From positions 145,001 through 209,000 of the forward strand of contig CAJHNH020008556.1 of the NCBI GenBank assembly GCA_905116865.2: 64,000 nt of DNA, written 5' to 3'. The stretch comes from Candidula unifasciata (lineage: Eukaryota > Mollusca > Gastropoda > Stylommatophora > Geomitridae). The translations under genes and the position numbers were made by a program. The notes beneath the pieces were generated by a model. It ran no database searches and was not told the DNA's origin. It saw only the letters and a program-made list of their open reading frames with translations. Below are positions 1 through 9,649 of the stretch, in pieces; within the stretch, counting starts at the first letter, position 1, and every line of letters begins with the position of its first letter.

Positions 1-123
1 TGGGTATGGCTTTTACATTCCCTTGTGATGGTGAATATGGCTTTTTAATTATTCCCTTGTGATGGTGAATATGGCTTTTACATTATTCCCTTGTGATTGG
101 TATGGGTTTTTACATACCCTTGT
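1..123. repeat. Minisatellite, ~35-bp unit, left part
   Basis: Three to four imperfect copies of a unit built on atggcttttacattccct followed by tgtgatggtgaat. The same motif resumes at 488-575, so one array has been split by the retroposon at 124-487. No coding signal. Confidence 0.75.
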
Positions 124-487
124 TACCCGTGTGGGTTCCAGGGCTATATTGAGAAAAAAAACCAGAAATAGACCCACCGCCTACCCAAAAGCAGTAAGAG
201 TCGTAAGAGTTGATTAATTAGGAGCTTCCTTCCAAGTGCAACTTTGTGCCAGGAAATGCAGGTGTTCAAGGAAACGAGCGTGCAGACTATCTTGCTGACA
301 CTGCAGTTGCTATGGCATCTGCCTGAGAGGCAAGGAACCACTAGTCTGCACATGAAGGAGTCAGATCTGTCAAACGGATGTGCATGCAACACCCAGGTTC
401 TGAAACAGGACTGCAGTCCAGCAGCGGACGAACAACCAGAACTTTCCGCCGGAGTTTACAACCGGTGAACGCGAAGAAGAAGAAGAT
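124..487 (+). mobile_element. Family A retroposon, chimeric copy A1
   Basis: It has the family A landmarks in order: gtgggttccagggc at the 5' end, atagacccaccgcc, agagttgattaatt, gcatctgcctgagaggcaag, gtcagatctgt, caggttctgaaac, gaacaaccagaactttccgc, and a gcgaagaagaagaag tail. The heptamer cccttgt occurs on both sides (117-123 and 491-497), although this motif also belongs to the surrounding minisatellite. Unlike other copies, it carries about 80 extra bases (236-316) between agcttcctt and catctgcctgag. Those bases encode an RNase H motif. Confidence 0.8.
240..326 (+). pseudogene. RNase H fragment inside family A copy
   Basis: Read from 240, the frame gives VPGNAGVQGNERADYLAD and then a stop. 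This is the HAGVxGNERAD block seen in the longer RNase H remnant at 53540-54010, with His replaced by Asn. The rest of the domain is missing. It is a transferred scrap of a retrotransposon RNase H and not a gene. Confidence 0.7.
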
Positions 488-575
488 GTTCCCTTGTGCT
501 GTGTATGGCTTTTATAATCCCCGTGTGGTAAATATGGCTTTTACATTCCCTCTTGTGGTGGGTAAGGCTTTTACT
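488..575. repeat. Minisatellite, right part
   Basis: Continuation of the array at 1-123 (ttcccttgtg, tatggctttta). A G-run of about 14 bases follows at 620-633. Confidence 0.65.
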
Positions 576-749
576 TTCACCTCTGCAGGCACACCACTGC
601 CAAGAAATCGGGGGTGGGTGGGGGGGGGGGGGGTGTCCTCAGCCCATAAACATTTTCTAGGGCCCTCAAGCCCTAATTAATTAAAATTTGAAAGCACATT
701 ATTTCTTACCACAGATGGCAGAATCCATTGAAGTATTTCATTTACTGTC

Positions 750-948
750 CTCCCTGTTTGGGTTACCGGGGCCTTTTGTGGAAAAGGGGGCGGGGGGGGG
801 GGGGGCAGAATAGACCTACTGCCTTCCCAAATGCATGATGCAAGAGTTGACTAATTGGCAGCTTCTTTCAAAGTCGGAGTGCATTAGAGTCCAGAAGTGG
901 ATGAACAGCCAGAACTTTCCACTGAAGTTTACAGCCGATAAACGTGAG
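750..948 (+). mobile_element. Family A retroposon copy A2, internally deleted
   Basis: It starts with gggttaccggggcc, has an internal G-run, then cagaatagacctactgcc and agagttgactaatt, and ends with gaacagccagaactttcc. The middle block (ctgcctgag through gactaaag) is missing, so gtcggagtgcatt joins directly to agagtccagaag. Confidence 0.7.
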
Positions 949-1174
949 ACCATGGGGAAAAAAGTATAACTCACCCTCCCCCCCCACCCCCCTTTCCCCT
1001 TTTTTTCTGCTCCTTAAGAAGCGTGTTTGAAAGGTGATGAATTAAGTATTTGCTGAAATCAAATGTGCTAGGCTGAAAGAGCTAGGACACAATGTACAAT
1101 CTGCTCTGCAGATGTACATTGAATGAACTATAAGAACTGAGAAACAGGGTGACAAATCACAATGATCAACTCAC

Positions 1175-1291
1175 CGATAGGGGCTCTAATCCAAGGCGCA
1201 TGCGCTTGGCGTTCTGACTTTCATTCTCGCAAGCTGTGGCCAAGAGGCTTTCAGCAGCAGCAGAAGTCAAATGTGGAGGGGTGGGCCGAAG
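1175..1291 (-). CDS. NOL4: NOL4-like exon (fifth exon in window)
   Basis: A 117-nt exon of 39 codons. On the minus strand it is preceded by ttacag (acceptor) and followed by gtgagt (donor), phase 0 at both ends. It encodes [20 protein letters not shown] followed by [13 protein letters not shown], which matches the vertebrate NOL4 segment of the type PIPSHLTSAVAESILASACE and AAKRMRL. In phase it directly follows the exon at 10162-10365. NOL4 is a nuclear/nucleolar protein of poorly known molecular function; the basic AKRMRL stretch could help nuclear targeting. The exon sits between two family A copies, 146 bases from the nearer one. Downstream exons must lie beyond base 1. Confidence 0.9.
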
Positions 1292-1436
1292 CTGTAACAA
1301 TTCACAATTACAAATACACTGTAATCACTCACTGACTCACTGAGTAAAAGTGTTGTGTAAGTAAGTAACACCAACATTTGTTGTTGTTGACAATTTACGT
1401 TTGGATAATAACGTTAGCAGTGAATTCTATTGTCAT

Positions 1437-1568
1437 GTCAGTTCTGGGGCATCCTTGTAGGGAAAAACAAAGAATAGACCCACTTTGCATAACAAGCATC
1501 TAATAAAAAGCCGACTAATTAGATAGAGTGTTTCTTTTGTAGTCGGAGTGTATCTGCCTGAGAGTTGA

Positions 1569-1605
<37 letters not shown>

Positions 1606-1740
1606 AGAATCAACATTCTGCATACAAATAAGCCAGATCTGTAAAAAAGATGTGTACACAAAACTCAGGTTGTGAAACAAGACTAAAGTCCAAAAATGGA
1701 TGAACAACCACAACTTTCTGCTGGGGTTTAAAAACAGTAC
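1437..1740 (+). mobile_element. Family A retroposon copy A3 with G34 tract
   Basis: Landmarks gaatagacccac, gccgactaatt, gtcggagtgtatctgcctga, cattctgcatacaaataag, ccagatctgtaaa and gaacaaccacaactttctgc are present. The normal ggcaaggaaccaac segment is replaced by a run of 34 G (1571-1604). There is no GAA tail. Confidence 0.75.
1571..1604. repeat. Poly(G) tract, 34 G
   Basis: An uninterrupted run of 34 G inside family A copy A3. It could form a G-quadruplex or be a hotspot for assembly error. Confidence 0.95.
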
Positions 1741-1929
1741 ATAAGGTCGACTGACTCTTTACCAGCAGAATGAGACTGCAGATTACAATACCCTGTGGCA
1801 ATTATGGGTGCCATAATTACAACTTATGTTGAATACCGTAAGCATAAGCAGCGTTTTATAAAATGAACAATATTTGAAGCAATCTTTCTGTGTCAATTGA
1901 GACCAAAAAGAGCATTCTTAAAAGCTGTA

Positions 1930-2295
1930 TAGATCTAATCTTGATATACGGAAGTGAATCATGGACAGTTGGTAGATTAGTGAAACATTATTTGGAAGCG
2001 GCGGAGATGTGATTTTATAGACAAATTATTAGATTACCCTAAAAAAAATTTTTTTTTAAAGTAATGTAGATGTCTTTGATCATGCCAAGAGAAGGAGAAA
2101 ACTGGAATACATCCTGACGGCAGGAAAATTGGAGGGGAAGAGAGGCAGAGGGAGACTGAAAGCAAAGATGCTTGACAGTTTGACATAACAACAGGGAGGA
2201 TCATCTGTGTTAGAGTTAACCGAAAGTACACAAGACAGAAGGTTGTGGATAGACATAGCTACCAACGCCACATGGCTAGGACTCTTTAAGAAGAA
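1930..2295 (+). mobile_element. LINE-R1 3'-end remnant
   Basis: Frame-broken pieces match the R1 C-terminal region: a stretch around ggaagtgaatcatggacagt (YGSESWTV), a decayed FGH/RR segment, then GKRGRGR-type coding near 2130 and gaaagtacacaagacagaag near 2220, ending in ctttaagaagaagaaat. It is the same segment as at 14821-15040 and 53166-53475. Pseudogenic. Confidence 0.6.
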
Positions 2296-2425
2296 GAAAT
2301 TTAACTCCTTTGGTGACTGAAAGTGGCTTCTAGGATTCACCCTATAGGTCGGCCATCCAGATTGAGATTTTATATACTCAGGGGGATCAAACCATCAGGC
2401 AAAAATTTGGAGGGAGTGGAGAGAA

Positions 2426-2628
2426 TGGAAGGAAGGAAGGAAGGAAGGAAGGAAGGAAGGAAGGAAGGAAGGAAGGAAGGAAGGAAGGAAGGAAGGAAGG
2501 AAGGAAGGAAGGAAGGAAGGAAGGAAGGAAGGAAGGAAGGAAGAAAGAGAGGAAGAAAGGAAGAAAGGAAGGAAGGAAGGAAGGGAGGAAGGGAGGAAGG
2601 GAGGGAGGGAGGGAGGGAGGGAGGGAGG

Positions 2629-2677
<49 letters not shown>

Positions 2678-3477
2678 AGGGAGGGAGGGAGGGAGGGAGG
2701 GAGGGAGGAAGGGAGGGAGGGAGGGAGGGAGGGAGGGAGGGAGGGAGGGAGGAAGGAAGGAAGGAAGGAAGGAAGGAAGGAAGGAAGGAAGGAAGGAAGG
2801 AAGGAAGGAAGGAAGGAAGGAAGGAAGGAAGGAAGGAAGGAAGGAAGGAAGGAGGAAGGAGGGAGGGAGGGAGGGGGAGGGAGGGAGGGAGGGAGGGAGG
2901 GAGGGAGGGAGGGGAGGGAGGGAGGGAGGGAGGGAGGGAGGAGGGAGGGAGGGAGGGAGGGGAGGGAGGGAGGGAGGGAGGGAGGAGGGAGGGAGGGAGG
3001 GAGGGAGGGGGAGGGAGGGAGGGAGGGAGGGAGGGAGGGAGGGAGGGAGGGAGGGAGGGAGGGAGGGAGGGAGGGAGGGAGGGAGGGAGGGAGGGAGGGA
3101 GGGAGGGAGGGAGGAAGGAGGGAGGAAGGGAAGGAAGGAAGGAAGGAAGGAAGGAAGGAAGGAAGGAAGGAAGGAAGGAAGGAAGGAAGGAAGGAAGGAA
3201 GGAAGGAAGGAAGGAAGGAAGGAAGGAAGGAAGGAAGGAAGGAAGGAAGGAAGGAAGGAAGGAAGGAAGGAAGGAAGGAAGGAAGGAAGGAAGGAAGGAG
3301 GAAGGAAGGAAGGAAGGAAGGAAGGAAGGAAGGAAGGAAGGAAGGAAGGAAGGAAGGAAGGAAGGAAGGAAGGAAGGAAGGAGGAAGGAAGGAAGGAAGG
3401 AAGGAAGGAAGGAAGGAAGGAAGGAAGGAAGGAAGGAAGGAAGGAAGGAAGGAAGGAAGGAAGGAAGGAAGGAAAAG
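2426..3477. repeat. (GGAA)n/(GGGA)n block, ~1.05 kb
   Basis: Nearly pure purine tetranucleotide array made of GGAA sections, GGGA sections and one GGCA section (about 2632-2674), followed by a G-run at 3482-3505. It reads open for over 400 codons only because it lacks T and stop codons; the product would be a Gly/Lys/Arg/Glu repeat with no protein character. It lies in the 8.9-kb NOL4 intron. Confidence 0.97.
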
Positions 3478-3734
3478 GGAGGGGGGCGGGGGGGGGGGGG
3501 GGGGGCTGGGGTGGGTGACCTGGAAACCCTAGGTCGAATATATTACAATTTGTTTAAAGAGAATGTGCTTTGAAAAGCCATGTATATTTGACTTCAAGAA
3601 CAATCAATGAGTAACCTTAGAGTGACTGCTGCATAGAAGGACTGAGCATGCATGGGAATACACAAATATGCTTGTGGATTCTGATAACATAAGATAACAT
3701 TTGACTATCCTGACATCAATATATTCTTGACTTT

Positions 3735-3748
3735 GTTGTTGTTATTAA
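3735..3748. repeat. Target-site duplication, left, of LINE 3749-6497
   Basis: The 14 bases gttgttgttattaa recur exactly at 6498-6511, bracketing the LINE. Confidence 0.7.
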
Positions 3749-3769
3749 CTGTGGCCGTGAGGCCACAGG

Positions 3770-3812
3770 CGAACGAGGCTCTGGCTCGCCAGATGGGATG
3801 GGGTCCATCTGG
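3770..3812 (+). other. Hairpin-rich 5' leader of LINE
   Basis: Just downstream of the terminal hairpin ctgtggcc/ggccacag, a ggcga/tcgcc pairing and a perfect 8-bp stem ccagatgg/ccatctgg with an 8-base loop follow within 60 bases of the element start. Such leaders may act in translation or in processing of the 5' end. I could not fit a known self-cleaving ribozyme fold. Confidence 0.45.
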
Positions 3813-3958
3813 TCAGATTTTCCCTTAAACTGCGACTGGCCTAGCAAGCCGGCAGTGGATTTTTTATTGCTACGAAAATTAGAAAGGAGATATATAAACG
3901 GATAGCCCCAAACGGAAAATGGACTGGAAACGTTAAAGGACGACGAGACAGAAAAACG

Positions 3959-6482
3959 ACTTACATAGGCACATGGAACATATGTGGTATTGCCAACAAA
4001 GAACCACAAATAGTGGATTTCATGAAAGAAAAAAATATACACGTCATGGGTCTTGCGGATACAAGAAAGAAAGGATATAATACAAAAGAAATACATGAAA
4101 ATTATGTTTTATTATGGAGCGGAGTACCCACTAAAGATAGGGCAAAACATGGTGTCGGATTTATACTTCATCCCGAGACAGCAAAATTAATAACAGGAAC
4201 AGAATTTATATCAGAAAGAATTATTTTAATCAAGTTGACAGAAGGAAGTAAAACTACAACGATTATTCAGATATATGCACCTTGCAATGACAGTTATTCT
4301 GAAGAAGAAAAGAAGACTTTTACGAGAGACTTACGGACACCATCAACAATGTTAAAGAGAAAGAGGACATCATAGTAATGGGAGATTTTAATGGTAGGGT
4401 AGGTAAAAGAAGATCACCATGGGAGAGATACCTTGGCCCATTTAGCGACACAACCACAGATTGCAATAGAAATGGAGAACACCTGCTAAACTTGTGTGCT
4501 GAACAAGATCTCTACATTACCAACACATTCTACCAACATCGCCAAAGTCAGGTTAAAACGTGGTACAAGTGGAACAACTTAGATCAAGCGTCACAAATTG
4601 ATTTTATACTAGTCAGACAACGGCAGAAGAGGAAGGTAAGAGACTCAAAAGCTGTCCCAAATGCGGGACTGGATTCAGACCATCGCCCAGTAGTTATGAA
4701 CATTTGCAACTCAAGTAGAAACAGTCTACATAAACAGAAACGTGAAGAAATCATCAACACTAAGAAATTAGAGGAAGAGAATATCAAACATGAATTTGAA
4801 CTAGAAATAACAAAGGCTTTTGCAGATATTGCCAAGGAACCAGTAGGAATTGAAGAAGAATGGGATTATTATAAATCAACCATCACGAAGATATTAAAAG
4901 ACAAGTGTGGTACCAGAAAGACGGGCAAAGGCAAGAAAAAGGGTACCGCTTGGTGGAATTGAAGAAGTAAAAGAAGCAGTGTCAAATAAAAAGAAGATGT
5001 TTCAAATATGGTTAAAAACAAAAGACGAAAAGGATTACATTAGGTACAGACTAACCCGAAGAGACACCAAGAGAACAATAAAGAAATCCAAAGAGGAATC
5101 ATGGAAAAAGTATGGTGAACACCTAACACAGCTATGTACAGAATCATCAAGAGACTTTTATAAGAGTGTGAAAGCGATGCGATTAAGAGAAGAAAGCTTC
5201 AATCCAACATCAGTCATAAATGATAAAAATGGGAAAACCATTATTCAGCCAAAAAGAAATTAAAAAAAGATGGGAGGAATATTTTAAAGAACTTTTGAAC
5301 CCGTCGGGAATACATGAAACAGCAGAATTCCATTCAAGGGCTCCAGATCATCTAGAACCACACATCCTGCGGGATGAAGTAGAGAAAGTTATCAAAACAA
5401 GTAAAAGACACAAAGCAGCTGGTATCGACGGAATAACAACAGAAGTCATCCAGGCTGGAGGGGACACTATGATCACCTGGCTGGAGAGAATTTTCAATAG
5501 AGCATGGGCAGAGAGAAAGGTACCAGTGGATTGGCAAAGATCAGTTGTAGTACCTATCTGGAAGAAAAAAGGAAACAAGAGAGAATGTGGAACTTATAGA
5601 GGAATATCTTTACTAAGTCATGTGGGGAAAATGTATGCAAAGATCTTAGAATGTAGGATAAGAGCAAAGGTTGAACCTCTACTGAGTAAAGCACAATTCG
5701 GTTTCAGGAAAGGGCGAGGTTGCACTGATGCCATATTTGCACTAAGACAAGTCTGTGAAAAGACACTCGAATACGATAAAGAGCTGAACGTGGTCTTTGT
5801 AGACCAAGAGAAGGCATTCGACCGTCCGGTAGACAGAGATGTGCTGTGGAGAATTCTTGACGATTACGGAGTGCAGAGGTCAATTATTACGACAACAAAG
5901 CCCTCTATTAGAAACAGTAAGAACATCTAGTGGTCTTTCTGAAGTTCAAAGTCCAAACTCAGACAAGATGTGTACTGTCACCATTTACTTTTCATTAACA
6001 TTCAGGATAAGATCACTGTGTGCAAAAACGTATATGCTATAAAAGATTACTTTTTGCTGATGAATCAAAGGTACTTTCAAAATGAATATGATCTACAGGA
6101 ACAGTACTATCTCAACTAACAGCTGTTTAACAAACATAATATGAGTAAATCAGTACAGAAAAAACAGAAGTTATGAAGATCAGCAGAATCACACAGGCCA
6201 CTTAATATAATGTTGGATAAGTGCCAAAATCAAGCAAAACCAAAGAGTTCAACTACTTGGGCAGTGTATTTACAGAGGATATGGACAAGAGAGATGCAGA
6301 TTTTCAACCAAAGAAGCTCAGGATATAAGGCAAGAGGAAGACCAAGGAAACGGTGGATTGACGGGGTCTCCGAAACCTGCCAAAAGCATGGCCTCAGAAC
6401 ATCAGATGCTGCCCGCCTTGCTTACGACAGGAACTTGCATCTCCCCACAACGCTTAGCGGCATACGTGGAAGGAAAAAGTAA
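3959..6482 (+). pseudogene. LINE ORF: endonuclease plus reverse transcriptase, frameshifted
   Basis: The endonuclease starts at GTWN (3968-3979), with LADTR near 4050, GDFN (4381-4392) and SDHRPV (4675-4692). Frame changes occur near 4333, 4958 (one extra t) and 5250 (an A homopolymer). The reverse transcriptase has HKAAGIDG near 5409, CGTYRGISLL near 5586, QFGFRKGRGCTDAI near 5695, motif A FVDQEKAFD (5796-5822) and motif C as LLFADE (6047-6064), where the second Asp of FADD is now Glu. Sequence is lost before motif C. A further deletion brings the thumb region close to the C-terminal ARGRPRKRW module (about 6330-6482). Most frame breaks are single-base indels rather than stop codons. Confidence 0.85.
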
Positions 6483-6497
6483 AAGTAAAGTAAGTAA

Positions 6498-6511
6498 GTT
6501 GTTGTTATTAA
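6498..6511. repeat. Target-site duplication, right, of LINE 3749-6497
   Basis: gttgttgttattaa, identical to 3735-3748. Confidence 0.7.
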
Positions 6512-6844
6512 TTCTCCCAGTGTGTTCAAATGCCAGCTTTTATGATTACCAACTTTCATCAACAGTCAGCTGCAATTCTAGTAAGAGACTCTTAGTGTTG
6601 GCACATCTTAAAATTGCCTTATGCATTTGCTTTGCATGTGCGCACTTAACAATTTTGCTTTGACTTGCTTTTCACCAGTTTTCAAATGAGACAGTATAGG
6701 ACATTCTGTGTGATTTCCACTGATGCAGCAACAGTGTAGCTGTGGGTTGATCCATCAGTATCCGTGGTAAAAATGTTTTTAAAGCAGAGGGCTGGATTTA
6801 GACTTGATGAGGCCCAAAGCTGTCTAAAGCCCTGAGGCCCTACC
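6512..6844. other. No recognised feature
   Basis: AT-rich intronic sequence. I see no repeat, splice-bounded exon or RNA gene here. Confidence 0.5.
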
Positions 6845-6847
6845 ATT

Positions 6848-7145
6848 TTAAATTACATCAGTAAATCTCAGAAAACTAAAATATATACGCCTTTTAAATA
6901 TATCTTTTTCTCCTTCTCGTCCATCATCTACCTTAGCTAGGGTTTGGGGTAGATGTAAGTATCGTTTGTGCGCTTTTTCCAATGCATTGTACAAGTGGGT
7001 GTTCATTTCTGTTAGGCTGCTCCTGATGATGTCGCTCCACATCTTGCATGGTCTTCCCCTTGCTGTGTTCATTATATTTCTTAAGCTTGGCTCAGTTGGT
7101 ATCAGGGCATTCTTGTCAGGGTGGCATATCATCTCATTTGATGTT
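6848..7145 (-). mobile_element. LINE-R2 C-terminal remnant
   Basis: The minus strand reads ARGRPCKMWSDIIRSSLTEM followed by NTHLYNALEKAHKRYLHLPQ, ending in an Arg/Glu-rich gaaggagaaaaag tail. This is the GRPxxxWSDIIxxSLTEMN end of the family also seen at 9060-9645. The upstream part (7090-7145) is frame-shifted (IKEHQMRW-like). Confidence 0.75.
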
Positions 7146-7424
7146 CTTTAATAAATTGTATGACTGGTTTCCGTCCTAGTCTTCTTCGTTAAACATATGG
7201 ATAATGGAAACATATTGTTGTTTAATTTTTATTCAAAGAAATAACAAAGAATATGTTTGTAAAATCAGACATTATATTACATAATCCTGTAAAAGGCTGT
7301 AAGTTACAACCTAAAATATTTTTTCTTAATTTCTCAAATTATAGTTGTGAAAAAAAATTTTTTTTTTTAAAGGCTTATTTAGCTTTTGTATAAATACAGC
7401 ATAGATGAAAAGCACAGAGGGGAA

Positions 7425-7740
7425 ATGATTGGGAAAAACAAGAATAGACACACTGACTCCTCGACAAGCAAGTGGACTAACTGGGGGCATCCTCTGAAGT
7501 CGGAGGCAAACAACAGAGAGTCTGCATACAAATAAGACAGGTATGGGAAATGGATGCTCATGTAATACTCAGGTTCTGGAACAAGAATAAAGTCCGGAGG
7601 TGGAAGAACACCCAGAACTTTCCACCAGAGATTTCAGCTGGTGAAGAAGAAGAAGGAGGAGGAGTAGGAGGATAAGGAGGAGTAGGAGGATGAGGAGGAG
7701 TAGGAGGATGAGGAGCAGCATCAGCAGGAGAAAAAGAAGT
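7425..7740 (+). mobile_element. Family A retroposon copy A4
   Basis: aagaatagacacactgactcc, gtggactaactgggggc, agtctgcatacaaataag, caggttctggaacaagaat and cacccagaactttccacc, followed by a tail that runs gaagaagaaggaggaggagt and expands into (GGA)/(GTA)-rich repeats (7645-7735). The tail has begun to become a microsatellite. Confidence 0.8.
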
Positions 7741-7744
7741 AATA

Positions 7745-8110
7745 ATATAAAACCAGTATATGGATCTGAAACTTGGAGTACTGCTAAAAGAGAAGAGGCT
7801 AACTTCTGCAAACAGGTCAACTGAGAGTAAGGAGCAATAATGAATTCATAATCTGTTTAAATCACCACTGAATTTTAGCATCGTTAAAGCTAATAGACCA
7901 CTATGGTTGGGACATACAGAGAATGGTAGATAACAAAGAGACCAAAAAACAGCATAAACAAAAGAGTTAAATGGGAGTAAACAATGAGAAAGACCAAGAA
8001 GAATATGGAGAGATAATTTACTAGCAATCAAAGATAAAGAGGCAGATTATATCTGCAGCAATGAACCCTAAGGGCTTGCTAAAGAAGAAAAACTACTTAA
8101 ATACCTAAAG
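7745..8110 (+). mobile_element. LINE remnant (YGSETW ... RRIWRDNLL)
   Basis: Frame-broken coding shows PVYGSETWSTAKREE, a decayed LGHIERMV segment, then a gaccaagaagaatatggagagataat stretch that reads (G)RPRRIWRDNLLAIKDKEAD. This order (YGSETW, GH, GRPRRIW) is the C-terminal region of LINE ORF2. It abuts the tail of family A copy A4. Confidence 0.6.
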
Positions 8111-8247
8111 GTGTTATGATGTGTGATAGACCGTTAATCCCAACCACTACATTATGCATTCTCAGACTTTTTACATTTAGTAAGGTGCGCTTAAGAAATC
8201 TGACCTCCCCAGTGGCCACTTTCTCTGTGCACTGCCCAACAGGTAAA

Positions 8248-8850
8248 AAAATCATACTGATTTTATTATATGGAAGAGTAAAACATCATCTCATCCACTG
8301 AAGACTATCCAACATTTAAAATTTATTATATGCAAGAGTAAAATATCATCAGATCTATTGAGCACTGTCCAACAATGAAATAAGTAATGAGACTGAATTT
8401 ATTATATACAAGAGTAAAATATCATCAGATCTATTGAGCACTGTCCAACAATTAAATAAGTAATGTAAAAAGTAAAAAGTAAAGGACCCTTTCCACGCCT
8501 TTAGGCGTATAGGGCATATAGGGCTAGACCTATATTTTTATAGACCAACGGCACAAGATGGGTGATGTGATCAGCATCACGCCAGCCGCCTCTACTTCCC
8601 GGGATTGCACCCGGTACCCACTCAAGGCTGGTTCGACATGGGACCCAAGGTCATTTTTGAAGAAAAGTCCGTCTCCGCCAGGGAGTGAACCCACGACCTT
8701 CCGATCTGCGGCGAGCGTCTAGCCGCTCGGCCACGGCGACTCCCAAATAAGTAATGAGACTGACTTTATTATATGCAAGAGTAAAATATCATCAGATCTA
8801 TTGAGCACTGTCCAACAATTAAATAAGTAATGAGACTGACTCGATTATGT
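8248..8850. repeat. Tandem repeat, ~78-bp unit, split by a SINE
   Basis: About four copies of a unit with tttattatatgcaagagtaa, atcatcagatctattgagca and ctgtccaacaattaaataag. The array is interrupted at 8466-8744 by SINE B. It is AT-rich and not coding. Confidence 0.85.
8466..8744 (-). mobile_element. SINE B, intact copy with 12-bp duplication
   Basis: The perfect duplication aaataagtaatg (8454-8465 and 8745-8756) brackets a 279-bp element. On the minus strand it begins gggagtcgccgtggccgagc, a tRNA Leu/Ser-like head with an A-box-like tggccgagcgg and a B-box-like gggttcactcc. A shared body follows (cagccttgagtgggtac, gggaagtagaggcggc, atataggtctagccctatat) and it ends in a repeated ctttactttttacttttta tail. 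Such elements are transcribed by RNA polymerase III and moved by a LINE partner. Other copies are at 43472-43720, 46505-46770, 48405-48655 and 55695-55873. Confidence 0.92.
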
Positions 8851-9054
8851 GCATGAACAAATCATCATCCATGAAGCAAAGCATGTCATCCAAACAAGCA
8901 ACATTCATCTGGAAAAACTGCAGCACCACTAGTGCAAAAGATGGCAAGTTACCTGGCCTTTTGATTAGCTGATGGGAGGTGCATGGTCACATTTACAGCA
9001 TGAAGCAAAGAAAGAACATTAAATTATGTTTTAAATTCAAGAAAAAGTACAAGT

Positions 9055-9645
9055 GAGACAGACAATTTATTGAGAGAAATTTATGGAGATTATTATTGTT
9101 TCAAAGAATTTAAGTATTTGGGAGCAATTTTCACAACTGACGGAAAAATGGACAGAGAAATTAGCTCGAGATGTGCCAAAGCTAATCAAGTAATGGGGCA
9201 ACTATCTCCCCTGTTGACACACAAGCAAATACCTCGGAGTACTAAAGTGATTCTTATCGGAACTGTTTTTTGGCCAACACAGATATTAAATGCCTTAGAA
9301 GAGCTGCAGGAGTTTCAAGGAAAGATAAGATACGGAATCAGATGAATGCTAGGAATAAAGCCAGTCTTACAGGTCATCAAAGAACAACAAATGAAGTGGT
9401 TTGGACACCTAACAAGAATGCACTGGTACTATCTGCCACAGCGAGCCACACTAAAACTTTACAACGGGTATAGAGCGTGTGGAAGACCTCAGGAAATATT
9501 GAGTGATGTCATTAAGAACAGCCTTACAGAAATGAACATCAGTCTTCATAGTACTCTTGACAGAGCTCATCAATGAACAATACATCTCCCCCGACACTTC
9601 GATGAGGTACAAGGTGGAAGAGAAGAAGAACAAGAATTACTGTTT
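9055..9645 (+). mobile_element. LINE-R2 3'-end remnant
   Basis: Coding resembles the region after the reverse transcriptase: FKEFKYLGAIFTTDGKMDRE, then ISSRCAKANQVMGQL near 9160, then after a frame break VIKEQQMKWFGHLTRM near 9373, CGRPQEILSDVIKNSLTEMN near 9478 and HLPRHFDEVQGGREEE near 9585, with a gaagagaagaagaacaag tail. The catalytic part is absent, so this is a 5'-truncated dead copy. Confidence 0.8.
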
Positions 9646-9649
9646 TCAT

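Larger units (their letters stand above)
3749..6497 (+). mobile_element. Near full-length RTE-like LINE, decayed
   Basis: A 2.75-kb non-LTR retrotransposon. It begins with a short 5' leader containing perfect hairpins (3749-3756 with 3761-3768, and 3789-3796 with 3805-3812). One ORF follows, with an APE-type endonuclease (3959-4692), a linker, a reverse transcriptase (about 5400-6065) and a C-terminal ARGRPRKRWIDGV module, ending in a short taagtaag-type tail. A 14-bp exact duplication flanks it. The endonuclease resembles those often annotated as craniofacial development protein 2-like, which suggests the RTE group; the clade call is by eye. Frameshifts and an internal deletion make it non-autonomous. 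Confidence 0.85.

Noticed and set aside
2323..3573. 416-codon open frame of Gly/Arg/Lys/Glu repeats
   Set aside because: It is the (GGAA)n/(GGGA)n block; stop codons cannot occur in such sequence and there is no flanking gene structure.
3749..3850. HDV-like self-cleaving ribozyme at the LINE 5' end
   Set aside because: Hairpins are clear, but the nested pseudoknot order and catalytic C could not be placed.
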